Source: Lichtheimia corymbifera B2541
Lineage: Eukaryota; Mucoromycota; Mucoromycetes; Mucorales; Lichtheimiaceae
Length of the DNA: 64,000 nt
Direction of reading: 5' to 3'
Assembly: GCA_000697475.1 (NCBI GenBank)
Contig: JNEU01001045.1
Span: forward strand, 1-64,000
Shown here piece by piece: positions 47,001-57,950 of the stretch (within the stretch, counting starts at the first letter, position 1; every line of letters starts with the position of its first letter). The position numbers and the translations under genes were made by a program. Below the pieces are notes generated by a model. It was given only the letters and a program-made list of their open reading frames with translations. It was not told where the DNA came from and ran no database searches.

Positions 47001-48314
47001 ATGACGTGGGCTGAAAATGCCATCAGTGATCCTTCTCAAGTATGTAGACCTGTATGCAATGATGCTGCTGTTACGTATGCTAATATCATGCAAAAGGTGG
47101 AAAACGTTCTACAATTCCATCGAGGGCTTAGACTTTTAAAACACCCACACTTTTTGCTGCTTTATGTGCCAGACGACCAATCCAAGATGAAGCTGGTAAA
47201 ACCTGCCACTGATCCATATCATCGAGAACGCATTATGAAAAGGATTGATAAGGAGGAACGGGTCTTACCCCATTATGCATTATCACATCTTTGGGGCATC
47301 ACAAAGACCGAACCTCACCTGTGGACGACGATTGGTGAACACGTGGATGATGAAAATGAGAAACCAGCCGCTCCTGTATCAATGCGACGTGAGAAACGCG
47401 ACACGTTGATTGCCCTCCTTAAAAAACATCCTGACAGCTATTGGTGGATTGATGTCTTGTGTGCACGTACGGATACCCCCTTGGCCATTATGGGTGATAT
47501 TTATGCTTGCTGTACTTTATGCTATGCCATGGTCGATTGTGATACCAGTACCATAAGGGAAATGGATAGGAAGAGGAAGCAGCTTGTATTCTCGGTTTAT
47601 TCAACATGGACGCTTAAGGAATACGAAGAAGCGGTGGCCGTTTTGCAAAAGTTTACCGAATGCAAGTGGTGGAAGCGTGTTTGGACGTGGCAGGAAGCAG
47701 TGCTTCCAAAATATGTCATACTTTTGTCTGAGACACTCACTGATTTCCACGACTACAACATGGTGGATATTGCCTATCTCACTAGCTTTTACCAAAACCT
47801 GTTGTATTCTACAAAGGTGCCCGAGGAACTTGCAGGTACATACATACATACATAATGCGTAACAAAGCATAGACCGACATGTCCCAATATAGGAATAGAA
47901 GAATCACCGGCACACAATCACATTCTTCAAGAAATCAATAATTCTCGGTTGCACAATGGATATTGTATGTATACGGAAGGAGAAGTGAATACGCCAATGG
48001 ATTTATTGGAATTGTTCGAATCATTTGCTGTGTCTCCAAGACTATGCATGGATCCAGTGGATTACGTCTATGGTGTGCTCGGCATATTCCAATTTGATAT
48101 TCCAAGGATAAACGACCCCGATCAAGTGTGGCAGCTTTTCTTGACTGAGCTTGAGAATTATCTCGCAGATCCAAAGCGTGTCAAAATCAGTGATGCTTAT
48201 GAAAGAGCACTGGCATCTGTATTCACTGGTGATCAAGCACGCCAATGCAATTTACTCAGTGCTACCAATATGGGCCAGGTGTATCAATGCCTCATTCCAA
48301 ATTCGTTGAAATAA
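47001..48314 (+). CDS. HET-like domain protein, copy E (intact, 3 exons)
   Basis: Exons are 47001-47039 (MTWAENAISDPSQ, donor GTATGT), 47097-47835 and 47893-48314, for 399 codons plus TAA. The first intron is 57 bp, in frame and stop-free, so an unspliced form with 19 extra residues would also be translatable. HET blocks are YALSHLWG, DSYWWIDVLCARTDTP...GDIYACC and WWKRVWTWQE. The C-terminal part has MDPVDYVYGVLGIF and ends CLIPNSLK. It is closest to copies A and D in its exon-2 start (FHRGLRLLKHPHF). Confidence 0.8.
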
Positions 48315-48349
48315 AATGATAGTTCTTTTGATTTCTTGTTCTTCCACTC

Positions 48350-50140
48350 CCGCCTTCTTTGCCTCTTCTCCTCCCATTCTCAACCGTTGCTCCATTCAAC
48401 TACAACTACCACCTGCGAACCCATCATGTCAATCCTACAACTGCCTTGATCCTATTGTCTTTGACTGAATGGCAAGTCCACGGCGTGTGCATCCCACTGA
48501 AACACCCGCGTTTCTTGACACCCCACCTTCTCTTGTACAATCCTCAACCACGGCCAATCGTAACAGCATTCATTCCAGCAGCTGCTATTAGCAAGCTCTT
48601 TACTCCATTGTCTCAAACAGCTTCCTTTAGTTCCAGCAACTTGTCTTAAAGCTCTCTTTACGTAAACAGCAGACAACCGTTGTATACAAGCAGCTTTATT
48701 TACGCGTAGCAGCTCGCATGGATACATACGACTTCTTGTGGACAACGCCCATACCAGCTATCTAGTGCACCACAGTACAAGCGATTATCATCTATCGATC
48801 TGCTATGGACCTGACCAAGAAAGAGATATCTCAACAGCCGAATGGGAAAGGAACCGTATCGGTAGTGGATCACAGGGGCACTTTTCGGTCGACATGTTGT
48901 ACCTGCAATAGCTATGGATGGGTGATCCTGGAATGTTGTTTTGGTCCTTTGGCACGTCTTCAGCAAGAAAAAGGATGGATCATATGACCTGGATATATGC
49001 TGCAGAGGATGGTGATGGATTGGATGGTATTGCTGGGAAGGATGATATCTTTGACAAAGGCGGTTCACAACCATGGATGATATTGGACTACTGGCGTGAA
49101 ATCATGCAGCACATGGTTTGGAATCCTGGATGAAGATGGCTATGACGGCAGCAACCAAGGACACAACGATACCATAAAGACTTTATATACCTTCACCCAT
49201 ACCTATACAATCCCTTGATGTAGTTCCCTCACATATATACTTGATAAACGCATATTTTAAATGGATATTGGATAGTGTATGATATTCTAAGCTCATATGG
49301 GCAGCGGGTTGGCTTCTGGATGATTGAAAGGGGGAATAGAATCTCATGGTCGGGAAGAGAGGTTGGATCATCTGAATGATTACATTGGAATGCCCGTCGT
49401 ATATACCTTCTATGACATTACAGTACATTCGTTAATGCTTCCTGATAGACGTTTGGGAGTGGGATTTGCCGAACGCTTGCTAGATCTTGCGTACATGCTT
49501 CCGATCATCCCTGTGCATCATAACATTGAACTCTTCTTTATACAAAATCCATTATGCTAATGATGATATCCTGATACCCTCTTTCTTTTCCCTAGTTTCA
49601 TCCCTGCGTTATGTATCATGGATCCAAGTGAAAATGCCAGACAAAGGCCACATTCACCTGCTTCTTTGTTCTCACTAAGTGTCATCCATCCTTTTTCTCA
49701 TCCATGACCAAACAACATACTCATTCGCAAAATGATTCCACAGCTTTTGCCATTACCAGATCCACCACTGACCACTCAAAGTTAACTCCAGTACTGGTAC
49801 CAATCTTGGTTAACATTTGCTTTTATCCATCAGATGTCGTATGCATAAAATCAGGGCAGGGCGAATACAGGGCTGAAGGGATAGGTAATCAGCATGTTCT
49901 TGCATGATGAGATTCCCAAAAGTGAAATGATGCGTTTTTGTATAATGATGATGATGATGCTGTGTGTGTTGTGGCTCTTCCTGAAGGTTGATATCTGCTG
50001 CTGTTCCAGGTCAAGTGGAAATGTATACAAAATGTCAACCGCATACAATGATACAACTCATCCTCAACCATACCTTGCTTCCAAATTCTCATTGAAGCCA
50101 CTTTTAAAAAGAAACACGACACGATAGAACATCGCCGTTT
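48350..50140. other. X-leader fragment and unassigned sequence after copy E
   Basis: 48360-48480 matches the X leader ('caactacaactaccacctgcgaac', 'gtctttgactgaatgg'). 48480-48730 matches 28740-28960. Plus frames at 48918-49133 (MTWIYAAEDGDGLDG) and 49324-49560 (YIGMPVVYTFYDITVHSL) look coding-like but have no partner exons. No full gene. Confidence 0.4.
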
Positions 50141-50149
50141 GGCACATGC

Positions 50150-51300
50150 TTGGATCCAGGGATACTTGTGCTTGAATGTCAAAGCGCTTCCTGCCGAGGC
50201 CGAACTCCTCAAGGACGTCAATGCAAACGGCTGCTAGATTTTCACCCGTTTGTGGTCCATTTAATACATCAAAAGTAACTTTATTCATGTCATTGTGATA
50301 AGTATACATGTGATAAGTAACTTTATGTAAATGCGTGTAACCGGGATACTTCTAATTTAGAGGAATCATCCTTCAGCTCAAACCGTCAAGTTGGTGTGTA
50401 TCATCTTTGATGTATTTTCGAGAGCAGCTAAGTGAAACAACCAACAAAAAAAAATAAAGCAAAGTTAAATCTAATGTAATGTATCATCTATCTTGCCTTC
50501 ACAGGCTCAAAGCCGATGATCACCTCCTTCAGTTCCCATGTATGCTGGTCGATCCAATGGACTGTCACAGCAAGGAATGCCTGGTTAAAAGGACTTGTCC
50601 AGCCATCCAAGGTACACGACACAGCTGGCACCTTCTGCAACAACACCTTCAACTGATCACGAGCCTTTTCATATTCCGCCTCAATCTAAAAAAACCAACC
50701 ATTGGTAAGAATCTTATTTGCTACACAATTCAATTGTTGCTTACCTTTCGCGTGCAGGTGCTTGTCGAAGGAAGTTTTACATCTGATGAGGTGGGTGCAA
50801 CACGCGCCAATTCAAGAACTCTTGTAACGCAGCATTTTTATAGGTCGTGAATGGCAACTTGCTTGTCACCAAGAACTTGACAAACACTCGTTGGAAGTCT
50901 TCAGCATTGAATGTTCGAGCATGTTTTCCGATATACTTGTTCTTGAATGCCATGGACGGATTTGTCATTTGTGCTTCATATCATCCATAGAATAGTGTCG
51001 CACCTTAACAGCCGTATCGACTCCACCATCACCATTGCCATCAGGTTGCTTGTGGATATGGATGTCATCGTCAAAAGCCGTTGCATAGTTGAACAAGGAT
51101 CACTCTCGGTCGTGGCACACCATGGTACAGTCAAATAAAAGAACTGCAATGCTCGATCGGCATGTCGCTTGAGGTGGATTGAAGCGTTTGACGCAGTGAC
51201 GACGATGCTGTTGGTGGATTGCTCAACGTCAGCCTTGGAATGCAGGTCAAAGTTAACCAACTTACGCTTTCACCCTTCACAGTATGCTGGAGTGGTCTTG
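50150..51300 (-). mobile_element. Decayed hAT-family transposase
   Basis: In minus-strand order the remnants are as follows. A BED-finger-like end is near 51260-51110 (SNASIHLKRHADRA). Next is FNAEDFQRVFVKFLVTSKLPF at about 50940-50850, the segment before the catalytic core. Then, after a clear intron (50752-50691), IEAEYEKARDQL leads to TLDGWTSPFNQAFLAVTV, the first catalytic-core Asp motif of hAT enzymes, at 50690-50500. Finally GENLAAVCIDVLEEFGLGRK lies near 50240-50180. Frameshifts and an in-frame TAA separate the blocks, the sequence stops before the next catalytic Asp, and no hATC dimerisation domain follows. The element is dead and truncated. No terminal inverted repeats were found. 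Confidence 0.8.
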
Positions 51301-51559
51301 GAGAATATCTTGAACGAGGTCCTTGATTGCGATTGATGGAGTGGAAAAAGAAGCAAGAAGAGGAGTGCCCTGTGCAATGCCTCTCCCACTACGATATTTC
51401 TTCGACCAGCCATCATTCCCTTTTCAGCTTATTGGCTGCCATGGTTTCACACACGTTGCCAATTGCATAAACGCTGTGTGCCTGAAGGAAGGTCAATCAT
51501 GATCACTTGGATATCTTGGCATGATTGTAGTTATTGGTTGACGCTTCCGAGGAAGGACA

Positions 51560-51755
51560 AGGATGCCACGTTTTATTAATATCAAACAAAATTACTATAG
51601 AAAACAAGATAGCTATCCTTGTTATTCCCATCCATGAGATGAAACAACTAAAGTCCTGCTGCGTTCCAGCAGAAGATTGTAGACTTACATGATAAAATAG
51701 TCGCGATATCCACGGCAAGTCAAATGTAGAAAACGGGTAGTCAAAAGAGATGTTA
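51560..51755. repeat. Small remnant of the X-unit end
   Basis: The 'aagatagctatccttgttattcccatccatgagatgaa' stretch matches the end of X at 41165-41205 and 2440-2480. It shows that an X unit once also lay directly upstream of HET-like copy F. Confidence 0.5.
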
Positions 51756-53760
51756 CGTATTGCCTTGTCCATTCGAAGATCCGTAGTAATTCATGTTGTG
51801 TGACGTTACATGGTAAACACGGAAGAGAGGTTCTGGTTAGTAAATCTTTACCATACATCTATCGCAAAATGAAGACCCAAGACAAAGCACATTTCATAGT
51901 TGGGGTATACTCATCTCAAGTTTGACTACTTGGAATGTTGCAATAAAGCTAAGGCCATCTACATAATCTGAGCCAACATTCACAAATCGAATCGGGCACT
52001 ACCTCCTTGCAGCCTACAGCGTTAGAACATGTAACACAGAAAGTAAATACGCCCAACGTGGAACATAAAAAATCAAAGAACAGCCGAGTCATATCATCCA
52101 CCCACTTTTGCCGTTTTGAAACTGCCAAAATGACATATGATGTATATACCACCCCAGTTGGCCAATTCATCAGCAATGGGGAAGCAAGAGTATGCAGAAT
52201 ACGATATCTAAGAGTGATATGATCCTAATTACGCGTATAGAGACATCCATTGTTGTGCCGATGTCAACGAGGAATCCGGTTATTGGATCACCCCAATTTT
52301 TTGTTACTTTATGTATCAGACGATGGAAACAAGATGAGACTGGTAAAACCTGCCAGTGATTCATATCATTGAGAGCGAATTATACAAATGCTGAATGAGA
52401 ATGAGGATCGCTTATTACCTTTTTATGCCTTATCTCATCTCTGGGGTACCTCAAAGGAAAATCGACACCTGTGGGAAGAAATTGGTGACTATGTGGATGA
52501 CGAAAATGGTGACCCAGCTGAACCAGTTTCGATGCGATCTAAGAAACGCAATGCATTGCTCACACTGTTATGCAATTATCCTGACAGCTATTGGTGGATC
52601 GATGTGCTGTGTGCATGCAGTGATACACCTTTGGGTATTATGGGCGATATTTATGCCTGCTGTTATCGATGCTATGCTATGGTCGACTGTGAGCCTGAAT
52701 TAATAACCCGAATCGAGTCCATGGTGCACAGGTTGGGGGTGGGTCCATCGATGCTCGTTTGTCGAGATGGACAAAGGATTTTCACAAGGAGGCACATCCA
52801 CTTATAGACACGTTCGATCAATGTAGTTGGTGGAAACGTGTTTGGACATGGCAAGAGGCGGCGTTACCTGTTGAAGTCCTGTTTATCCCTGAAACATTCA
52901 CCGAATTATCCGACAGTGACATGTTGAGTATCAAGGACCTTCAAGCCTTTACCGGCATTGGCCGTATTGCCTATTATACGATGATTGATCAAGAAGGTAA
53001 GCTATTCAGCGTGGCGATACGTAGTAAATTATTTCAAACATCAACCACCTTATTCCTTATGTAGACGATAGCGAAGGAATCGACGATATAAAAGGAATGG
53101 CTTTTGGATGATCCACTACTCACGAAATCAGTTTGTCTCGGAATCACTGCCATATCCATAGTCGTTATAGCTCTACTCTAGACGGCTATTTCAGTTTGTT
53201 TGAAGCGTTCGCAGTGTCTCCGAGGCAATGCATGGATCCAGTTGATTATGTATACGGTGTGCTTGGCATATTCCAAATCGAAATTCCAAGGAAAACCGAT
53301 CCAAACGAAGTTTGGCAGCTCTTTGTAACTGAGCTCCTTAAGTTATTAACCGATCCCAAACGTGTCAGTATCAAAGAAGACTATGAAAAGGAGATGATAT
53401 CAAGATACAAAAGCGATCGTGTACGCCAATGTAATCTACTGACAGCTAAAAATATGGGCGAGGTATATAGATGCTTTTGTAAGGAGAGATGGTTGTGAGC
53501 ACACGTTGAGAAGCCCTAAATAGTCGTTTATCGAAAAGCATTTGTTAGTTGTTAGCATATACCAAGATATAAATCTATCGTTTGTGGGACAGCATGTAAC
53601 GTTTCCAGCTAGCAGTAATATCATAGCCAATATGCATAAAAGAAATACAATCTCAACGTTGATATCATTTAATGTTGTCATTATCATTACATTTGGGATG
53701 GGTATTTGGATCTCTAGTTTATATATGGACTCTCGATCTAGGAAACACTACTTGTATCTG
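51755..53760. repeat. Right arm of the inverted duplication (partner of 370-2350)
   Basis: This is the reverse-complement match to the left arm, including the shared flanks: 'cgaagatccgtagtaattcatgttg' upstream, and 'gggatgggtatttggatctctagttt' downstream near 53694. Contains broken HET-like copy F. Confidence 0.75.
52130..53498 (+). pseudogene. HET-like domain protein, copy F (broken duplicate of A)
   Basis: Exon 1 (52130-52189, MTYDVYTTPVGQ..., 20 codons as in copy A) and its GTATGC donor are kept. Exon 2 has TGA at 52370-52372 where copy A has CGA (HRER). It also has a frameshift near 52730 after the second HET block, and the third exon carries a TGA near 53112 that is absent from A. YALSHLWG, YWWIDVLCACSDTP, WWKRVWTWQE and MDPVDYVYGVLGIF remain readable in different frames. 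The last stretch (53133-53498) is still open. At least three independent disabling changes make a functional full-length product implausible. Confidence 0.88.
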
Positions 53761-54069
53761 CTGACTACTGGTCGCCCATTTCTAGAGGCTGTTGCCATTG
53801 TCCATATCCATCATCGGCTGCTGTACACTGGATGGACGCAAAATACGATGTCATAGGTGATCAGATGATACATTGCCGCTGCTTTTGGCAATACGATGCG
53901 ATGTCGCCCTTCACGTGGTTGGAAAAAGGCGTGAGTAGATGGTGAAGATGCCAGCTGTCGTAGTTTTCGCAAAGGAAGCTGATCACGTGGAAAGAGCACG
54001 TCAATCCCATATAATGATACAAGCATCTTGTAAACTTACCTTGGTATCCACCTTCGCATTCATCTTATT

Positions 54070-55720
54070 TGCAGGCTGATCCAGAGTAAGTTGATCCAAG
54101 CAATGTTGCCACGCAAGCCTGCTGTTGTATAGGCACAGAAATGTCCTGCTCTTGAATAATGTCAATCATCCTTCATATATGCTTGATCCTTCACCTATAC
54201 CTTCACTCGACCTGATGGTTGAGATCGCCTTCAAACACATCCTCCTGCGACTTTGTGGATAGCCAAGTAGTTCATGAGGCTCCTCAGGTTGAGTCAAGTG
54301 GAATACGATGCTTGCTCAATCGACGTTGTCTCTGTTTGCGTGAATAGTGGCAATCAGTTCAACGTGTTTGTTTCACTTGCAATGTGTGCTGTGCACTCGA
54401 TTCCTACCTTACTTTCTCATTCAATGCGTTATCGTCTTTTGGCATTCGTCGTCAAGGACTTGATTTGGGAGCTCGTTGGTGTCGGGAAAGAGAAGAAAGG
54501 CAAAGACGGCATATCCGCTCCTCCCGTTTAGTGTTCCCACACACGCCGATCACTCCGCGTAGTACTCGTCGATGTTGATAAGGTGCCTTTCTTTTTATGC
54601 TGTCAACCTCTTATTATCCCACTCATCCATATGACGCCCTCAACACTACTGATATCAAACTCTCTCCAATTGTAATGTTGACCCTCTTTATACCAATGAA
54701 ATGCACCTTGTATGATAGCGAGACTGTAGAAAACTATTATATACACAGAATAGTAAAGATTGTTATGGTTACAACACATGTTGTGTTACTGCAGGCTTTT
54801 TTCTAAAGTAGATGCGTAGTATACATGAAGCACAAAAATTAGATCCTCCCCTCACCACCATCATGCATGAAAGAAATGCATAATCTGTTGTGGTTTCCAT
54901 TCGAGCCAATATATGTGCTCTAAGCCAAGACCATCATTGTCAGCCTAAAAAAGATGATGTTGATATTTGGATCCATTCTTCCTATCATATGTAAAAATGG
55001 CATTGATAGTACCATTATATACACCCAAGAATGAAGCACCTCAGCGTCAATCCTATTGAGAGATTTAACCAATCACAACCATTGTTGGGTCAGTGCACAC
55101 ACATGGCTGCCATACATAAAAGCATGCAAAAAAGTGAGGGCATCGATAGCATCAACAGTAGCGGATACCTGATTTCAATGTTTTATCGACTTGTCAACCG
55201 AGCTCTTTGTGCCTATTGGGGATCAGCACCAGGGACACCACCAACAAGCACTACCAGTTTCAAGCCTCGACCTTTTGCAGACCTACCAGGAGCATCCAGT
55301 CCTAGCACCTTTACTCAAAGGGCTACTATCGCTGCCGCTCAAGGATTCGATCGTGTTTTTCCCATATTGGAGAGCTATTTATGTCTCTTATATATCACTG
55401 GTGCCTTTCAATCAGATCGTTCAGCAGCAAACGATGACAATGATGAGAAGCAACGCATCACAAAGAATGATCAAATTACTAGTAGTACTACTGGTGGTAT
55501 TCGTATTGGTCATTTCAAGATTACAACTCTCCAACGCCTATCTTTCCATTCGAATGGTACTGGTGGATTGACCTTGAGTATGCATGAATCACCCCAAAAT
55601 GGCAACCAGAGCACATTCTTTGTTCCAAGTTTCTACTCTTTACGTTGGGAAAAACAAGGTTCATCATCATCTCCCTCCTCCCTTTTTCAGCACCATTACT
55701 TTGAACAATTTCACTCCCAT
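54070..55720. repeat. Y unit, copy 2
   Basis: Direct-orientation match to 41250-42860. It follows HET-like copy F by about 570 bp. 53860-54070 is spacer with no gene. Confidence 0.7.
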
Positions 55721-55723
55721 TAG
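55031..55723 (+). CDS. Y-family hypothetical protein (230 codons)
   Basis: Uninterrupted plus frame. The start may be the first ATG (MKHLSVNPIERF) or the later MFYRLVNRALC near 55180. There is a low-complexity Pro/Thr/Ser stretch (APGTPPTSTTSFKPRP), a hydrophobic segment (FPILESYLCLLYITGAF) that could span a membrane, and a charged middle (DDNDEKQRITKNDQ). A broken paralogue lies at 42350-42853. No known domain. Survival of the frame here but not in the paralogue gives some support for function. Confidence 0.5.
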   Translation: MKHLSVNPIERFNQSQPLLGQCTHMAAIHKSMQKSEGIDSINSSGYLISMFYRLVNRALCAYWGSAPGTPPTSTTSFKPRPFADLPGASSPSTFTQRATIAAAQGFDRVFPILESYLCLLYITGAFQSDRSAANDDNDEKQRITKNDQITSSTTGGIRIGHFKITTLQRLSFHSNGTGGLTLSMHESPQNGNQSTFFVPSFYSLRWEKQGSSSSPSSLFQHHYFEQFHSH

Positions 55724-56131
55724 CCTTATTACCGACCACCATATGTATACATATGTATACACTGCTAGTAGTAGAGTCCATAATAAAACGAAGCATCATC
55801 AGCCATGGTGGTTTAAAACTAGCGTATATATATACCCCCAATCTTGTGCAACCGCTGGCTTGGAGCAAGGATGGATCCGATTGGGCAAATGGTGGTGCAT
55901 TCTAGCATAAACAACATATGTGAACGTTACATTGGTCCAATCTTTATTTACCACCACTACTGCATGTGTTAAAGGACACTTGCTATATATCCCACTTTGT
56001 CTTTTATGATACATTAAGAGATGGTCCAATAATGATTCAAGCCATATCGTTGCCAAGATGGGCATGGATGCTCCAGGCAACATGAATGCGTGTAGCCATC
56101 ATCTTGGTTCACTGCCGGATCCTTCTCTAGG

Positions 56132-56851
56132 TATATAAGAAGCCCGCACTGAGTATCGCTTACTTTTACCATGTCTCATCCAACACTCACTCAAGCAGAT
56201 CACCAAGCAAGATAAACATCCAACATACATAGTGTAAGATAAAGTAACAAAGAAGATAAATACAAAATAGTGTAATGTGATGCTTTGTCTAACTACTGGT
56301 ACCCGTATTTGGTGCACATAATACAGCAGAAGTTATCTATCATGGTTTGTGATGGTGCGCTGGGTGAACTAGAACACCATCGTCCTTCTTGGCATCGACC
56401 GCTGGCAAAGGGATCTCCATCCTTCTGGTATTACCAACGCCACGATCAGCAAGAGGATGTTGATGTTGATAATACAAGGGGCTATTCATATTACCCACAA
56501 AAAGCGGATGATTACAAGGCCCTCGTCCTTCTTGTTTGGGTGGATGATGATATCTTTAATATACACAACAGCAGTAGGATGTCAATGGGTGAACTTTTGT
56601 AATTGATAAAAGAGCAACGAAAACACGTTACCTTATAATATGATGGTGTACTGGGCAGTAGTAGTACACATAGCGACATGGATGGTAGTAGAAGGGAGGA
56701 GGAGCCGTATATGGATTATAATGGTAGTGTTGTGAACAGCGATGATTTGGTGTGGCGTCCAAGTGCCTGTGCAATGAATGATGATGGTGATGAACTTGCC
56801 ATGCTCTCTGGTGGAAATAGGGATGCTTCTTGCGTTAATGATATGTATTAG
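56132..56851 (+). other. Possible small multi-exon gene (tentative)
   Basis: A TATATAA box at 56132-56138 is followed 33 bp later by an ATG opening MSHPTLTQADHQAR and a stop. Further on are an open stretch at 56338-56602 (MVCDGALGELEHHRPS...YPQKADDYKALVLLVWVDDD) and a 57-codon frame at 56678-56851 (MDGSRREEEPYMDYNG...). They may be exons of one gene, but I found no splice set that joins all three. Confidence 0.3.
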
Positions 56852-56875
56852 TTTTAAAGAAACGATGCATGATTT

Positions 56876-56998
56876 TCAAGAATTTCTAACCTTTCTAATC
56901 GCTCTGCTGGCCTTGGCAACGTTCTCGGTAGCTTGCTTCATTGCATCATAGAGTGCGGCGTCATTGCAAGTAGCAGGAGGAGTAGTCAATTTGCCCAT
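56876..56998 (-). CDS. Small ORF (40 aa), possible first exon
   Basis: The frame MGKLTTPPATCND...RAIRKVRNS ends in TGA. It begins with MG and has a helical middle (LYDAMKQATENVAKASRAIRK). It faces the candidate at 56132-56851 tail to tail. A weak GTTAGA donor after RAIRK could lead to another exon. Unknown function. Confidence 0.3.
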   Translation of the reverse strand: MGKLTTPPATCNDAALYDAMKQATENVAKASRAIRKVRNS

Positions 56999-56999
56999 T

Positions 57000-57950
57000 G
57001 GATTGAAAAATAAGAGGAATGATATATGATAAAGACAATATTCCATCATTTATATACCCCTCTTCTTTGTAAACTCGATACATGTGGTGTCATTGTTCCA
57101 TCTCCAGAATAATAAGTCATTCTTTTATATGTATCCATGATTTTGATAATTCAGAAATGAATTACGATCCATCCGATTACTTTAATGCATGCTTTCAAAG
57201 GCTGAAGTCAAAAGGGCAGTGTGATGGAAGAAAACCATCTTGGGTGAAATAGACTACTACGTGGGAAGGGTGATAATATACTACATTATCAAAGATGTCT
57301 GAATTTCCATTTCGAGAACATTCATTATGCGTATATTGGCAAGGGAGGTGATCTGTATTTGGTCGTTACAACAAAAAATTGGTTATGTATCATCTTGGAA
57401 CTGGATATGTAGTGGTTATATGGCTCGCTTTTGCTACGGGGTGAGTGTGTGCCTGCAGGGTCGGTCGGTCTCCGAAACAAATTCCGAGGATAAACGTTTC
57501 AGCGTGGTGGGCCCTGATGATGTGATGGGCAGGGGTGTAGCAATGATGCTATCATGTCAAAATCCACGTGCAACAAGTAGTAGCATGATCCCACTTTATA
57601 AAACATTCCAATGCAGGTGAATAGTAGGATGCATCATTTTCCAAATAGAGGTGACCTTCCTCCCCTCTCCACATCCTCTCTATTCTCATTGTCCATCAGG
57701 ATTTTCGTTATCTTTAAACTACCTTTTTATTACATGGAGAAACAAGATGAAGGATATAATGAATGGATTGATAGTGGTGGATCGACAAGTGCCACCAAAA
57801 ATAGAATGGGTTGGGTACCTAAATAGAACTCAGTGTAGTAGAATGCACGTCCATCATATCATCCGGCAACAACGCCGATATTCTCTTTTTTTTTCTTTAT
57901 TCACCCAACATATCCCATACCACCACCACCACCACACGTATAACGCTTTG
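57000..57950. other. Intergenic upstream of the glucosyltransferase gene
   Basis: Open stretches at 57327-57620 and 57651-58052 have no splice support or family. Immediately before the start codon is a T-rich strip (57881-57900) and a CCA run (57920-57935), typical of the leader of a fungal gene. Confidence 0.45.
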
